Below are positions 27,697 through 38,800 of a stretch of 43,285 nt of DNA, one piece after another. Under the pieces are notes generated by a model, which was given only the letters and a program-made list of their open reading frames with translations, did no database searches and was not told the origin of the DNA. How positions within the stretch are numbered: position 1 is the stretch's first letter; each line of letters opens with the position of its first letter. Where the stretch lies: assembly GCA_019689675.1 (NCBI GenBank), contig JADGGZ010000008.1, positions 1 to 43,285 on the forward strand. Direction: 5' to 3'. A program made the position numbers and the translations under genes. This DNA is from Rhodospirillales bacterium (GTDB lineage: Bacteria > Pseudomonadota > Alphaproteobacteria > ATCC43930 > CGMCC-115725).

Positions 27697-28455
27697 ATGA
27701 AACCTCGTTTCACGGCGGTCGCTTCAGGCGGCACCGCACCCAGAACGGAGTCGAGCGGTCGGCGAGCGGAGCTTCTCGAAGCGGCGGATCTCGGCGCCGC
27801 GCTCGACGCTGACGGCTGCGCCGTTGTGAAGGGGCTTCTGTCCGCCGAGCAGTGTGCGGAGATCGCTTCGCTCTACGATCGCGACGAGCGCTTTCGGCGC
27901 CGCGTCGTCATGGCGAGTTTCGGCTACGGGAGCGGCGAGTACAAGTATTTCGCCTATCCGCTTCCCGAGGTAGTGGCACGCCTGCGCGAAGAGCTCTATG
28001 CGCCGCTCGCAGCGGTCGCCAACCGGTGGAACGAGCGGCTGAGCATCGAGACGCGTTTTCCCGGAACCCTCGCCGCCTGGCTCGAGCGCTGCCGACGTGC
28101 CGGGCAGATGCGGCCCACGCCGCTTCTTCTTCGTTACGGCCCGAACGACTACAATTGCCTGCATCAGGATATCTATGGCGAGCACGTCTTTCCGCTTCAG
28201 GTTGCGTTTCTTCTCTCGGCTCCGGGGCGCGACTTCAGCGGCGGCGAGTTCGTGCTCACCGAGCAGCGTCCGCGCAGGCAGTCGCGGGTCGAGGTGGTGC
28301 CGCTCGCGCAGGGTGACGGCGTGGTCTTTCCGGTTCGCGAGCGACCGGTCGAAGGAAAGCGGGGCTTTCACCTTGTCCGGCTTCGGCACGGCGTCAGCCG
28401 TGTGCGGGCCGGGCAGCGGCTGACCCTCGGCATCATCTTCCACGACGCGAGATGA
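27697..28455 (+). CDS. 2OG-Fe(II) oxygenase
   Basis: A 252-residue member of the 2-oxoglutarate/Fe(II) dioxygenase superfamily. The iron ligands appear as H156-x-D158 in 'LHQDIYGEHVFPLQ' and H231 in 'RLRHGVSRV'. The Arg in 'GQRLTLGIIFHD' fits the 2-oxoglutarate-binding position. The N-terminal part has 'LDADGCAVVKGLLSAEQCAE', the usual start of such folds. ATG 27697 follows GGAACC; a longer frame from TTG 27601 lacks a ribosome site. Its stop overlaps the alkB start (ATGA), so the two are made together. Pairing with AlkB suggests alkylation repair or a related hydroxylation, but its substrate is unknown. Confidence 0.88.
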   Translation: MKPRFTAVASGGTAPRTESSGRRAELLEAADLGAALDADGCAVVKGLLSAEQCAEIASLYDRDERFRRRVVMASFGYGSGEYKYFAYPLPEVVARLREELYAPLAAVANRWNERLSIETRFPGTLAAWLERCRRAGQMRPTPLLLRYGPNDYNCLHQDIYGEHVFPLQVAFLLSAPGRDFSGGEFVLTEQRPRRQSRVEVVPLAQGDGVVFPVRERPVEGKRGFHLVRLRHGVSRVRAGQRLTLGIIFHDAR

Positions 28456-29120
28456 GGCGGGGAAGCGCGGTGCCGCTCGGCGACCTTTTCGCCGGCAAGG
28501 CGACGCCCGCGGTCGAAAATCTTGCGCCGGGCGCGGTTCTGCTTCGCGGCTTCGCTGCGGGCAAGGCGGCGGAAATGATGGCGGCGCTGGAGCGCGTCGT
28601 CGCCGCGGCCCCGTTCCGTCGAATGACGACGCCCGGCGGTTACGTCATGTCGGTCGAGATGACGAATTGCGGGCAAGTCGGCTGGGTCACCGATCGGCGC
28701 GGCTACCGCTATCAGGTGACGGATCCGGCGACGGGCAAGCCTTGGCCGGCGATGCCGCCCGAGTTCGCGCGCCTCGCCGCGCGGGCGGCAGGCGCCGGCG
28801 GATACGAAGGGTTCGTGCCGGATGCATGCCTCGTCAACCGCTACGAGCCGGGGGCGCGGCTCTCGCTCCACCAGGACAAGGACGAGCGCGATTTCGACGC
28901 GCCGATCGTCTCGGTTTCGCTCGGCCTTCCTGCCGTGTTCCTTTTCGGCGGGGCACGCCGCTCCGATCCGACGCGGAAGATTCGGCTCGAGAGCGGCGAC
29001 ATCGTGGTCTGGGGCGGCCCCACGCGTCTCTTCTTCCACGGCATCGCCCCTGTGGCCGACGGCGAGCATCCGCTCACCGGGCGGTGCCGCATCAATCTGA
29101 CGTTCCGAAAGGCGCTCTGA
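28452..29120 (+). CDS. alkB: DNA oxidative demethylase AlkB
   Basis: A 222-residue Fe(II)/2-oxoglutarate dioxygenase that removes methyl groups from 1-methyladenine and 3-methylcytosine in DNA. Iron ligands are H140 and D142 in 'LHQDKDE' and H196 in 'RLFFHGIAP'. The 2-oxoglutarate Arg residues lie in 'GRCRINLTFRK'. The substrate-binding 'GYVMSVEMTNCGQVGWVTD' and 'RYEPGARLSLHQDKDE' are typical of bacterial AlkB. Length is normal. The start overlaps the stop of the oxygenase gene by four bases. No ada gene is adjacent and no Ada-type promoter is apparent. A stable hairpin follows ten bases after the stop. Confidence 0.95.
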   Translation: MRRGSAVPLGDLFAGKATPAVENLAPGAVLLRGFAAGKAAEMMAALERVVAAAPFRRMTTPGGYVMSVEMTNCGQVGWVTDRRGYRYQVTDPATGKPWPAMPPEFARLAARAAGAGGYEGFVPDACLVNRYEPGARLSLHQDKDERDFDAPIVSVSLGLPAVFLFGGARRSDPTRKIRLESGDIVVWGGPTRLFFHGIAPVADGEHPLTGRCRINLTFRKAL

Positions 29121-29130
29121 CCCGCGCGAC

Positions 29131-29158
29131 GGAAGCTTCGGCGCCGGCCGAAGCATCC
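29131..29158 (+). terminator. Hairpin after alkB
   Basis: GCTTCGGC (29135-29142) pairs with GCCGAAGC (29147-29154) around a GCCG loop. The stem extends after an A-A mismatch by GGA/TCC (29131-29133 with 29156-29158). There is no T-run. It probably ends or trims the oxygenase-alkB transcript before the ArsR-type gene. Confidence 0.5.
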
Positions 29159-29185
29159 TCGCCGCGTTGGCGCTAGAATTCGCCC

Positions 29186-29872
29186 ATGCGAGACGGTGTC
29201 CAATTGGCCGAGGTCGCGGCGCTCGTCGGCGACCCTGCGCGTGCGCATATTCTGGCGGCGCTCCTCGATGGTCGCGCGCTCACCGCAGGCGAGCTCGCTT
29301 ATGCCGCAAGCGTGTCGCCGCAGACCGCGAGCGGGCATCTGGCGAAGCTGGCCGAGGGCCGTCTCGTCGAGGTCGCCCGCCAAGGCCGGCACAGGTATTA
29401 CCGCCTCGCCGGTGCCGCCGTCGCGCAGATGCTCGAAAGCATCATGGCGGTTGCGGCCGACAGTCCGCCGCGCTACCGCCCCGCCTCGAAGGTGGATGCG
29501 GCAATGCGGACGGCACGCACCTGCTACGACCATTTGGCGGGCCGGCTCGGCGTCGGCCTCGCCGATGCGCTGACGGCTCGCGGCCATGTCGTTCTCGGCG
29601 AGGACGGCGGCGAGGTGACCGAGGCGGGGGCGGCCTTCCTCGCGGAGCTCGGCGTCGCGCTCGCCGGGCCGAAGCGGACGCGGCGTCCGCTTTGTCGCGC
29701 TTGCCCCGACTGGACCGAGCGCCGTCCGCATCTCGCCGGCAGAGTCGGTGCGGCGCTCGCCGCACGCTGCTTCGACCTCGGCTGGATCGAGCGACGGCGC
29801 GATAGCCGCGCGCTCACGATCACGCGCGCGGGCGAGCAGGGCTTCGCGGAGCTGTTCGACCTGCATCTCTGA
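29186..29872 (+). CDS. ArsR-type winged-helix regulator with C-terminal Cys domain
   Basis: A 228-residue DNA-binding protein. Residues about 5-85 form an ArsR-like winged helix: 'VGDPARAHILAALLDGRALT', the recognition helix 'VSPQTASGHLAKLAEGRLVE', and the wing 'RQGRHRYYRLA'. The C-terminal 140 residues are longer than in classic metal sensors and contain 'TCYDHLAGRLGVGLADAL' and 'CRACPDWTERRPHLAGRVG'. Cys in these stretches (near residues 112, 171 and 174) could sense metal or redox state, but no known metal-site pattern is clear. It is separated from alkB by a hairpin and is convergent, 15 bases apart, with dctM. Its target is not visible from context. Confidence 0.88.
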   Translation: MRDGVQLAEVAALVGDPARAHILAALLDGRALTAGELAYAASVSPQTASGHLAKLAEGRLVEVARQGRHRYYRLAGAAVAQMLESIMAVAADSPPRYRPASKVDAAMRTARTCYDHLAGRLGVGLADALTARGHVVLGEDGGEVTEAGAAFLAELGVALAGPKRTRRPLCRACPDWTERRPHLAGRVGAALAARCFDLGWIERRRDSRALTITRAGEQGFAELFDLHL

Positions 29873-29887
29873 ACGGCGCCGCCGTCG

Positions 29888-31180
29888 CTACGGCACCGCC
29901 TTTCCGAAGACGTAGTCCGGCAGGAACAGAGAGACGATCGGCACGTAAGTGACGATGACGAGGAAGACGAGAAGGATCATCAGCCAGGGAAGAGCGGCGC
30001 GCACGACTTGAAGAATGGACATGCCCGTGATCCCCGATGTCACGAACAGGTTGAGCCCGACCGGCGGGGTGATCATCCCGATCTCCATGTTGACGACCAT
30101 GATGATGCCGAGATGGATCGGATCGATCCCGAGCTGCATCGCGATCGGGAAGAGGATCGGCGCCAGAATGAGGATGATCGCCGAGGGCTCCATGAAGTTG
30201 CCCGCGATGAGGAGCAGGATGTTGACGACGATGAGGAAGGTCCACGCCTGGAGCCCCCAGGAGGTGATCGCCTCGGCGATCACCTGCGGGATGCGCTCGG
30301 TCGTCAGCACGTGCGCGAAGAGGAACGCGTTCGCGATGATGAACATCAGCATGATCGAGGTGCGTCCCGCCTCGAGCAGGACGCGCGGCACCTCGGTCAG
30401 CTTCATGTCGCGGTAGACGGTGACCGCGATCACGAAGGCGTAGACGGCGGCGACGGCGGCCGCTTCGGTGGGGGTGAAGATGCCGCCGTAAATGCCGCCC
30501 AGAATGATGATTATCAGAAAAAGGCCCCAGAGCGCCTCGCGGCCGGTGCTGAGAACCTTCCGCCACGACGCGCGCGGCTGGCGGGGAAGGTCGAGGTACC
30601 GGGCGGCGATGTAGATCGCGACCATCAGCATGAGGCCGAGGAGCGCACCCGGAACGAATCCCGCCATGAAGAGCCGGCCGACCGAGGTCTCGGTCGCGGC
30701 GGCGTAGACGACCATCACGATCGAGGGCGGGATGAGAATGCCGAGCGTGCCCGCGTTGCAGATGACGCCGGCTGCGAAGTCCTGCGAGTAGCCTTCGCGC
30801 ACCATGCCCGCGATCACGATCGAACCGACGGCGACGACGGTCGCCGGCGAGGAGCCCGAGACCGCGGCGAAGAGCATGCACGCGAAGACGGAGGCGATCG
30901 CGAGGCCGCCGTGGAAATGGCCGACGCAGGCGACCGCGAAGTCGATCATCCGGCGCGCCACGCCGCCCGTCGTCATGAAGGCGCCGCCGAGGATGAAGAA
31001 CGGAATCGCGAGGAGCGTATAGTACTCCATCGTCGTGAAGACCTTCAACGCCAGGGAGGCGAGCGAATCCTGGGCGAAGAAGAGGATCGTCAAGACGCTG
31101 GCGAGGCCGAGCGAGATCGCGATCGGCATGCCGAGAAACATGAAGACGAACAGCGCGGCGAAGAGGAAGGCCGTCGTCAT
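29888..31180 (-). CDS. dctM: TRAP transporter large permease DctM
   Basis: A 430-residue inner-membrane subunit of a tripartite (TRAP) C4-dicarboxylate transporter, with about twelve hydrophobic segments. Family features include 'LAIPFFILGGAFMTTGGVAR', 'VSGSSPATVVAVGSIVIAGM', 'GTLGILIPPSIVMVVYA' and 'NMEIGMITPPVGLNLFVTSG'. Transport is driven by Na+ or H+ and depends on the periplasmic DctP. The start ATG overlaps the dctQ stop (ATGA, 31177-31180). It is the last gene of dctPQM and ends 15 bases from the convergent ArsR-type gene. Confidence 0.95.
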   Translation of the reverse strand: MTTAFLFAALFVFMFLGMPIAISLGLASVLTILFFAQDSLASLALKVFTTMEYYTLLAIPFFILGGAFMTTGGVARRMIDFAVACVGHFHGGLAIASVFACMLFAAVSGSSPATVVAVGSIVIAGMVREGYSQDFAAGVICNAGTLGILIPPSIVMVVYAAATETSVGRLFMAGFVPGALLGLMLMVAIYIAARYLDLPRQPRASWRKVLSTGREALWGLFLIIIILGGIYGGIFTPTEAAAVAAVYAFVIAVTVYRDMKLTEVPRVLLEAGRTSIMLMFIIANAFLFAHVLTTERIPQVIAEAITSWGLQAWTFLIVVNILLLIAGNFMEPSAIILILAPILFPIAMQLGIDPIHLGIIMVVNMEIGMITPPVGLNLFVTSGITGMSILQVVRAALPWLMILLVFLVIVTYVPIVSLFLPDYVFGKAVP

Positions 31181-31728
31181 TGGCGCGCGCCTCTATCCGC
31201 GGCGAGCTCCGCCTCGTGCGCCTTCAGCGCCTCGGTGGCCTCGTCGCCGAGCTGCAGCGTCTGCTGCTGGCCGCGCAAAATGCGCCAGGCCGCTTCGATG
31301 AGCCGGATGCCGAGAAGCACGAAACCGATCGGCAGGATGATGGCGAGCTTCCAGCGCTCGACCGGGATGTCCTCGGCCTCGACGCCCATCGTGTGCATCG
31401 TGTCGATATAGTTGATGGAGCCGATCAGCAGGATCACGGCGTAAGCGATCGAGAGGATCGCTGCAGCGAGCCCGGCGATCCGCTGCCCCCGCGGCCCCAT
31501 GAGCTTCACCACGGCATCGATGCCGATATGCGAGCCGACGCGCACGCCGTAGGACATGCCGAAGAGGATGAGCCAGGCGAAGAGGTACGTCGTCGCCTCG
31601 AGCGCCCAGATGAGGCCGGTATTGAAGACGTAGCGCAGCACCACCTGGAGGAAGGTGAGCAGCGTCATCGCGGCGAGGAGGAGGGCTATGAAGCCCTCCT
31701 CCAGCCGATGCCAGATTTGTCGGATCAG
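31177..31728 (-). CDS. dctQ: TRAP transporter small permease DctQ, apparent CTG start
   Basis: A protein of about 183 residues with four transmembrane helices, the small membrane subunit of the dicarboxylate TRAP transporter. The conserved-looking N terminus 'LIRQIWHRLEEGFIALLLAA' and first helix are encoded upstream of the first in-frame ATG (31668). No ATG, GTG or TTG exists upstream in this frame. CTG at 31728, four bases after the dctP stop, stands exactly where an initiator would be expected and is my choice. Starting at 31668 would cut the first helix in half. Later matching parts are 'LQVVLRYVFNTGLIWALEAT' and 'GMSYGVRVGSHIGIDAVVKL'. An 11-base hairpin lies in the first 20 codons. Confidence 0.85.
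   Translation of the reverse strand: MIRQIWHRLEEGFIALLLAAMTLLTFLQVVLRYVFNTGLIWALEATTYLFAWLILFGMSYGVRVGSHIGIDAVVKLMGPRGQRIAGLAAAILSIAYAVILLIGSINYIDTMHTMGVEAEDIPVERWKLAIILPIGFVLLGIRLIEAAWRILRGQQQTLQLGDEATEALKAHEAELAADRGARQ
31677..31702 (-). promoter_or_regulatory. Hairpin at the dctP-dctQ junction, within early dctQ codons
   Basis: Perfect 11-base arms 31677-31687 and 31692-31702 enclose a four-base loop. In minus-strand RNA the 5' arm carries GGAGGAGGG, a strong Shine-Dalgarno-like run that the stem would hide. It lies 30 bases after the dctP stop. By position it resembles hairpins that protect the mRNA of binding-protein genes in transporter operons. Confidence 0.7.
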
Positions 31729-31732
31729 AGGT

Positions 31733-33639
<1,907 letters not shown>

Positions 33640-33668
33640 TTTCCCGACCAGGCATCTCCGGATGGTGG

Positions 33669-33690
33669 GTTGTTGCAGAAGGGCAACAAC
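33669..33690. repeat. Eight-base inverted repeat upstream of tpsB
   Basis: GTTGTTGC (33669-33676) and GCAACAAC (33683-33690) form a perfect dyad with a six-base loop, 29 bases after the SDR stop and 100 bases before tpsB. No T-run follows. It may be an operator or a leader hairpin in the 153-base tpsB upstream region. Confidence 0.45.
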
Positions 33691-33792
33691 AACGGTCGGG
33701 CGGCGAGTCTTTCTCCCGCTCCGATTGACACGACTCGTTCCAATCTGCGCGAAATAGATCGGCATTCTTCGCTAAATACGCGGAGAATCCGC

Positions 33793-35631
33793 ATGAGGGG
33801 GAGCGTGAAAAACGGAACCGGCCGCCGCTTGCGCGGCGCTCGACGAGCGTTTCGTCTCGCGGGAGTGCTTTTGCTCGTCTCTGCCGGTCTCGCGGCAGCG
33901 CAATCGCCGCTTCCGGGCGGCATCGGCCGTCAGGATCTTCCGGCGGCGCCGGCCCCCGCGCCGCGCGCTCTTCCGCCGACGCCCGTTCCCGAGCCGCCCC
34001 GCGGCCCGCCCGTGGCTCCGGGCGGGCCCAGCTTCACGATCAAGGACATCGTCATCGAGGGCAGCACCGTCTATACGGCCGAGGAGCTCCGGTCCGAGGT
34101 CGAGGAGTATATCGGGAAGACCGTCACCTTCGAGGCGGTGCCGGAGATCGAGGAAGCGATCGCGCGGCATTATCGCCGCGACGGATACATCCTCGCCCGC
34201 GCTCTCGCGCCGGAAGGCCAAGTCCTCGATCCCGACGCGGCGGTTCTCCGCATCGAGGTGTTCGAGGGCTACATCGAGACCGTCCGCCTCGATCCGCTCG
34301 AATACGAGGTCGGCGAGCGCGGCGAACTCCTGCGCTCGATCCTGAAGAAGATAGAGCGCGCCTGCTACTGGGGCGACAAGCCGGTCGGCGACAAGCCATG
34401 CCCGCTGCACAAGAACACGCTCGAACGGTATCTTCTGCTCGCCAACGACCTTCCGGGCGTCAAGGCGAGCGCCGTCATTCAGCCGGCCGCCGAAGCAAGC
34501 GGCGGTGCCGAGCTTTTCGTAACGATCAGCGAGAAGATCTACAGCGGCTTCGCGAAGGTCGACAATCGCGGCTCGGTCTACTCCGGCCCGCTCCGGCTCG
34601 ACCTCGGCGCCTCGCTCAACAACCTCACCGATTTCTACGAGCGCATCTCGCCGCGCCTCATCGTCGCGGCGCCGAGCGACGAGCTGGTGCTTGGCGACAT
34701 CACCGCCGAGGTGCCGATCACCACGGAGGGCACCCGCATCGCGATGAGCTATACGCGCTCCTACTCCCGGCCGGGCGATCTCCTCCGAACGCAGGACATC
34801 CGCTCGCACACCGAGTCGTTCAGCGTCAACCTGATCCAGCCGGTGCTGCGGAGCCGATCGGAAAACCTCTTCACCCGAATAGGGTTCGACTATCGCGACA
34901 GCCTCACCAAGGTCGCTGGCGATATCGTCTTCTTCGATGACCGCACCCGAACGCTGACGATCGGAGTTACCTACGACGTCGCGGACGCCTATTACGGCGT
35001 CAACCTCCTCGACCTGCGCTTCGTGAAAGGACTTCCCATCGCGGGCGCCTCGCGCGAGGACTCCCGGCGGCCCCGTTCCAACATTCTCGCCACCGGCGAC
35101 TTCTCGAAGATCGCCTTCGAGACCTCGCGCCTGCAACGGGTCTATCCCGAAATCAGCATCCTCGCTGCGGCGACGGGGCAGTACTCGTTCAGCAATCTCC
35201 TCGTCGGGGATCAATTCGGCATCGGCGGTGACCGCTACGTCCGCGCATACGACCCCTCGGAGGTGCTGGGCGACCACGGCTTCGCCGCCAAGCTCGAACT
35301 GCAATACAATCCCGGCTGGATGGGCGACGTGCTCGATTTCGTCGACGCGCCGCTCGACATGCTGCGGGCGCTGCAGTTCTACGCCTATTACGACTTCGGC
35401 ATGGTCTGGCAGCGCCCGACCGCGGAGTCGCTCGCCGCGATCGGATCGACCGCCCGGGACCGCGATTCGGCCGCCTCGGCGGGCGCCGGAATCCGCTTCA
35501 ACATCTACGATTGGATCAACGGCTACGTCGAGATCGCCAAGCCCTTGACCCGCGACCTCCAGGCAGAGCGAACAAAGGGAGAGAGCGGCAAAGATCTGCG
35601 CTATTTCTTCAGCCTCGCCATGCAGTTCTAA
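33793..35631 (+). CDS. TpsB outer-membrane translocator (ShlB/FhaC/HecB family)
   Basis: A 612-residue Omp85-type outer-membrane protein that exports its TpsA partner. A signal peptide covers about residues 1-36 (ending 'AGLAAAQ'), followed by a Pro-rich stretch to about residue 75. POTRA domains follow: the first starts 'FTIKDIVIEGSTVYTAEELR', with 'AIARHYRRDGYILARAL', and the second reaches about residue 240. The rest is a 16-strand barrel. The L6 loop motif that reaches into the pore reads 'VRAYDPSEVLGDHG', near the usual VRGY. It ends in Phe (MQF), as outer-membrane barrels do. ATG 33793 has a GGAG eight bases upstream and gives a sound signal peptide. tpsA follows after 182 bases. Confidence 0.94.
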   Translation: MRGSVKNGTGRRLRGARRAFRLAGVLLLVSAGLAAAQSPLPGGIGRQDLPAAPAPAPRALPPTPVPEPPRGPPVAPGGPSFTIKDIVIEGSTVYTAEELRSEVEEYIGKTVTFEAVPEIEEAIARHYRRDGYILARALAPEGQVLDPDAAVLRIEVFEGYIETVRLDPLEYEVGERGELLRSILKKIERACYWGDKPVGDKPCPLHKNTLERYLLLANDLPGVKASAVIQPAAEASGGAELFVTISEKIYSGFAKVDNRGSVYSGPLRLDLGASLNNLTDFYERISPRLIVAAPSDELVLGDITAEVPITTEGTRIAMSYTRSYSRPGDLLRTQDIRSHTESFSVNLIQPVLRSRSENLFTRIGFDYRDSLTKVAGDIVFFDDRTRTLTIGVTYDVADAYYGVNLLDLRFVKGLPIAGASREDSRRPRSNILATGDFSKIAFETSRLQRVYPEISILAAATGQYSFSNLLVGDQFGIGGDRYVRAYDPSEVLGDHGFAAKLELQYNPGWMGDVLDFVDAPLDMLRALQFYAYYDFGMVWQRPTAESLAAIGSTARDRDSAASAGAGIRFNIYDWINGYVEIAKPLTRDLQAERTKGESGKDLRYFFSLAMQF

Positions 35632-35813
35632 AAGGCGACGGGACGCAGAACGCCACAGCCTTGCTGCAATCGAGCCGCTAATACTTTGTCATTCCTCCTC
35701 GTTTCGCTCCGTGGCTTCACCACAGCCTCGATTAACGTTAAGAAAACTTTGAGTTGAATTTAACCCGCGTATTAGCGAATTCTTAGGGGAGCCGTTGGGG
35801 CAGGGGGAATTTC
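35632..35813 (+). promoter_or_regulatory. tpsB-tpsA intergenic region
   Basis: These 182 bases are AT-rich for the window from about 35730 on. They contain a perfect ten-base palindrome TTAACGTTAA (35732-35741) and a TTGAGT/TATTAG pair 15 bases apart, which is a poor promoter match. A GGGGG lies six bases before the tpsA ATG at 35814. tpsA may thus have its own promoter in addition to read-through from tpsB. No terminator is visible. Confidence 0.4.
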
Positions 35814-38800
35814 ATGAGGCACGGCAAGCGTGCATCGTCGCCGCAGACGATCGTGCGCCTTCCACAGAACCCGCGTAGCACGCCGGGTCCGGTCGGCGGC
35901 GCCGTTGTGCGCCGTGCCTCGCGCGATCTTCTTTGCTCGACCGCGCTTTCTTCGGCCGCCGCCGCGGTCGTTCTCGGTGCAGCCGGCGGGGCGCTCGCAA
36001 ACCCGGCCGGCGGCGAAGTCGTCGCCGGGAGCGCGCGGATCTCGACGACGCCGAAGACGGTCACGATCGATCAGGCGAGCGACCGCGCCGTTATCAACTG
36101 GAACACCTTCTCGATCGAGCCGGGCGAGACGACGCGCTTCAACCAGCCCGGACCTTCGTCCATCACGCTCAATCGCGTGCTCTCCCCCGAGGCGAGCCGG
36201 ATTGCCGGGACGCTCAGCGCCAACGGTCAGATCGTGATCACGAACGGCGCCGGCGTGATCTTCACGCCGACCGCGCAGCTCAACGTCGGCGGCATCACGG
36301 CGACGACCGCCGGCATGTCGAGCGCGGCCCAGGCGCAGTTCATGTCGGGAGCGGCGCCGACCTTCGATATCGCCGCCAAGCCGGGCAGCGCGGTGGTGAA
36401 CGAGGGCCGCATCACCGTCGCGGAGGGCGGATACGCGGCTTTCGTCGCCCCGACGGTGCGCAATTCGGGCGTGATCGAGGCGAAGCTCGGCAAGGTGACG
36501 CTGGCGGGGGCCGAGAAGTTCACGCTCGATCTCTACGGCGACGATCTCGTGAAGATCGCTGTGCCCGAGGCGGCGGCGAGCGAGCTGCGCAAGGTCGAGA
36601 ACAGCGGAAGCATCGAAGGAACGACGGTGGCGCTCACCGTCGATGCGGTGAAGGGGCTCGTCGACGGTCTCATCAACGTCTCGGGCACGGTGCAGGCGCG
36701 CCGCGCCACGATGGAAGGCGGCAAGATCGTGCTTCGCGGCGGCGGAGGCACGGTCGAGGTCGCGGGAAAGCTCGACGCCGCCGGCACCGGGGCCGGAACG
36801 AAGGGCGGCGCCGTCGAGATCACCGGCGACAAGGTCGCGCTGGCCGGCACCGCGACGGTAGATGCGTCGGGCGAGGCCGGGGGCGGCACCGTCCTCGTCG
36901 GCGGCGGCTGGCAGGGAAAGGGTCCGCAGCAGAAGGCGTCGCAGACCGTCATGGCGACGGGCGCGAAGATCAAGGCCGACGCGAAGAAGAGCGGCGACGG
37001 CGGGACGGTCGTGCTCTGGTCGGAGGAGGTGACCCGGGTCGGCGGCGAGATCAGCGCCAAAGGTGGGGCGCGGGGCGGAAACGGCGGCAAGGTCGAGACA
37101 TCGGGCAAGAAGAAGCTGGTCGTCGCCGAGTCGACCGTGGTCGATACCTCGGCCGCGAACGGCAAGACTGGAACGTGGCTGCTCGATCCCGCCGACATCG
37201 AGATCAAGGACGTCCCGACCAGTACGGAGATCACCTTCGATACCGGCACGTCCGCCTTCGAGCCGGATCCCGGCGCCGGTGCGTCCGTGCTCGCACGCGA
37301 TCTGCTCCAGGAGCAGCTCGCGCTGACGAACGTCGTCGTCACGACTACCAATTCGGGCGCCGATGGCGCCGGAAACGGCGACATCAAGGTGACGGACGAC
37401 GTCACCTGGACGTCGGGAACGTCGCTGAGCCTCATCGCCGCTCGCGACATTCTCATCGAAGCGTCGATCGATGGCGGTGCCGGTGGTCTCACGCTGGAGG
37501 CCGGGCGGCACATCGACGACGGCGTGAACGGCCAAATAAGCATCGGCACCCTCACGGCCAACGCCGGAGGGTCGATCACGCTGGACAACCCCGATCATCT
37601 GATCGGGACGCTCGGTCCGATCACCGGCACGGGCGTCGTCATCAACGATTCCGAAGGCGGGCTCAGGATCGCCGGCGCCATCGACGGCCGCACGGGCAAT
37701 GTGTCGATCCTCACCGGTGGCGGCACGCTCGATGTCGACGCGACCGTGAGGGGCGCTGATGTCCGGCTCGCGACCACGGACTCCGGCGACATCGCGCTCG
37801 ACGCCGCGGTGACTGCGACCGGAACGCTGGCGCTCGATGCGGCGGGCAACGTGACGCAGACCGTGTCGTTCTCGGCTGGAACGCTGAAGGGCACGGTCGC
37901 CGGCTCGGCGACGCTCGACAACCCGGCGAACGACGTCGGAAGCCTCGGCGACTTCGAGACCGGGACGGGTTTCGCGCTCGCCGACGCCAGCGGGCTCGAG
38001 GTTGTCGGCGCCGTGCGCAACACGAGCTCCGGCACGTTGTCGCTGTCGACGACGGGCGGCGATCTCGCGATCACCGGCGCGATCGAAGGGCAGGACGTGG
38101 CGCTCGCCGCTTCGGGCGGGACGAGCGGCATCGCGCTCGACGGCACTGTGAGCGCGAGTGGAACGCTGACTCTCGCGGCCGCCGGGGACGTGACGCAGTC
38201 GGCGGCGCTTTCGGCCGGAACGCTGGAGGGCACGGTCGGCGGCTCGGCGACGCTCGACAACTCGGCAAACGCGATTGCGACGCTCGGCGCCTTCTCGACG
38301 GGGAGCGGCTTGACCCTGGTCGACTCGAGCGGCGGACTGACGGTCGCCGGGACAGTGAGCGCGGCCACCGGAAACATCGATATCGGAACTGCCGGCGGGG
38401 CGCTCGCCTTGGGTGCGGGCGGCACGGTGACGGGGGCCGACATCCGGCTCGCCTCGACGGGCGGCGGCATCGCACTCGGCGGCACGGTGAGCGCGACCGG
38501 AACGCTGACGCTCGCCGCCGCTGGCGACATTACCCAGACGGCTGCGATCACCGCGGGGACGCTCGCCGCCGCAACCACGAGCGGTGCCATCCGCCTCGAC
38601 ACCGCCTCCAACGACGTTGCTGCGCTGGGGGCGATCACTGCCGTGGGCGGCGGCTTCTATTTCGACAACGGCAACAACGATTTGACGCTGACGGCGACCG
38701 TCCAGACCCGAAAGGACGGAGGCGCGCCGATCAGCATCGACGTCGGCACGGGCGCGCTCGACACCGCCGGCAACGCGATCGAGACGCGTGAAGCGACGAC

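Noticed and set aside
31177-31668. dctQ starting at ATG 31668
   Set aside because: It would remove the amphipathic N terminus and half of the first transmembrane helix, which are encoded upstream in the same frame.
33728-33760. A TTGACA hexamer upstream of tpsB as a sigma-70 promoter
   Set aside because: No acceptable -10 hexamer lies 16-18 bases downstream; the nearest AT-rich bases are more than 20 away.
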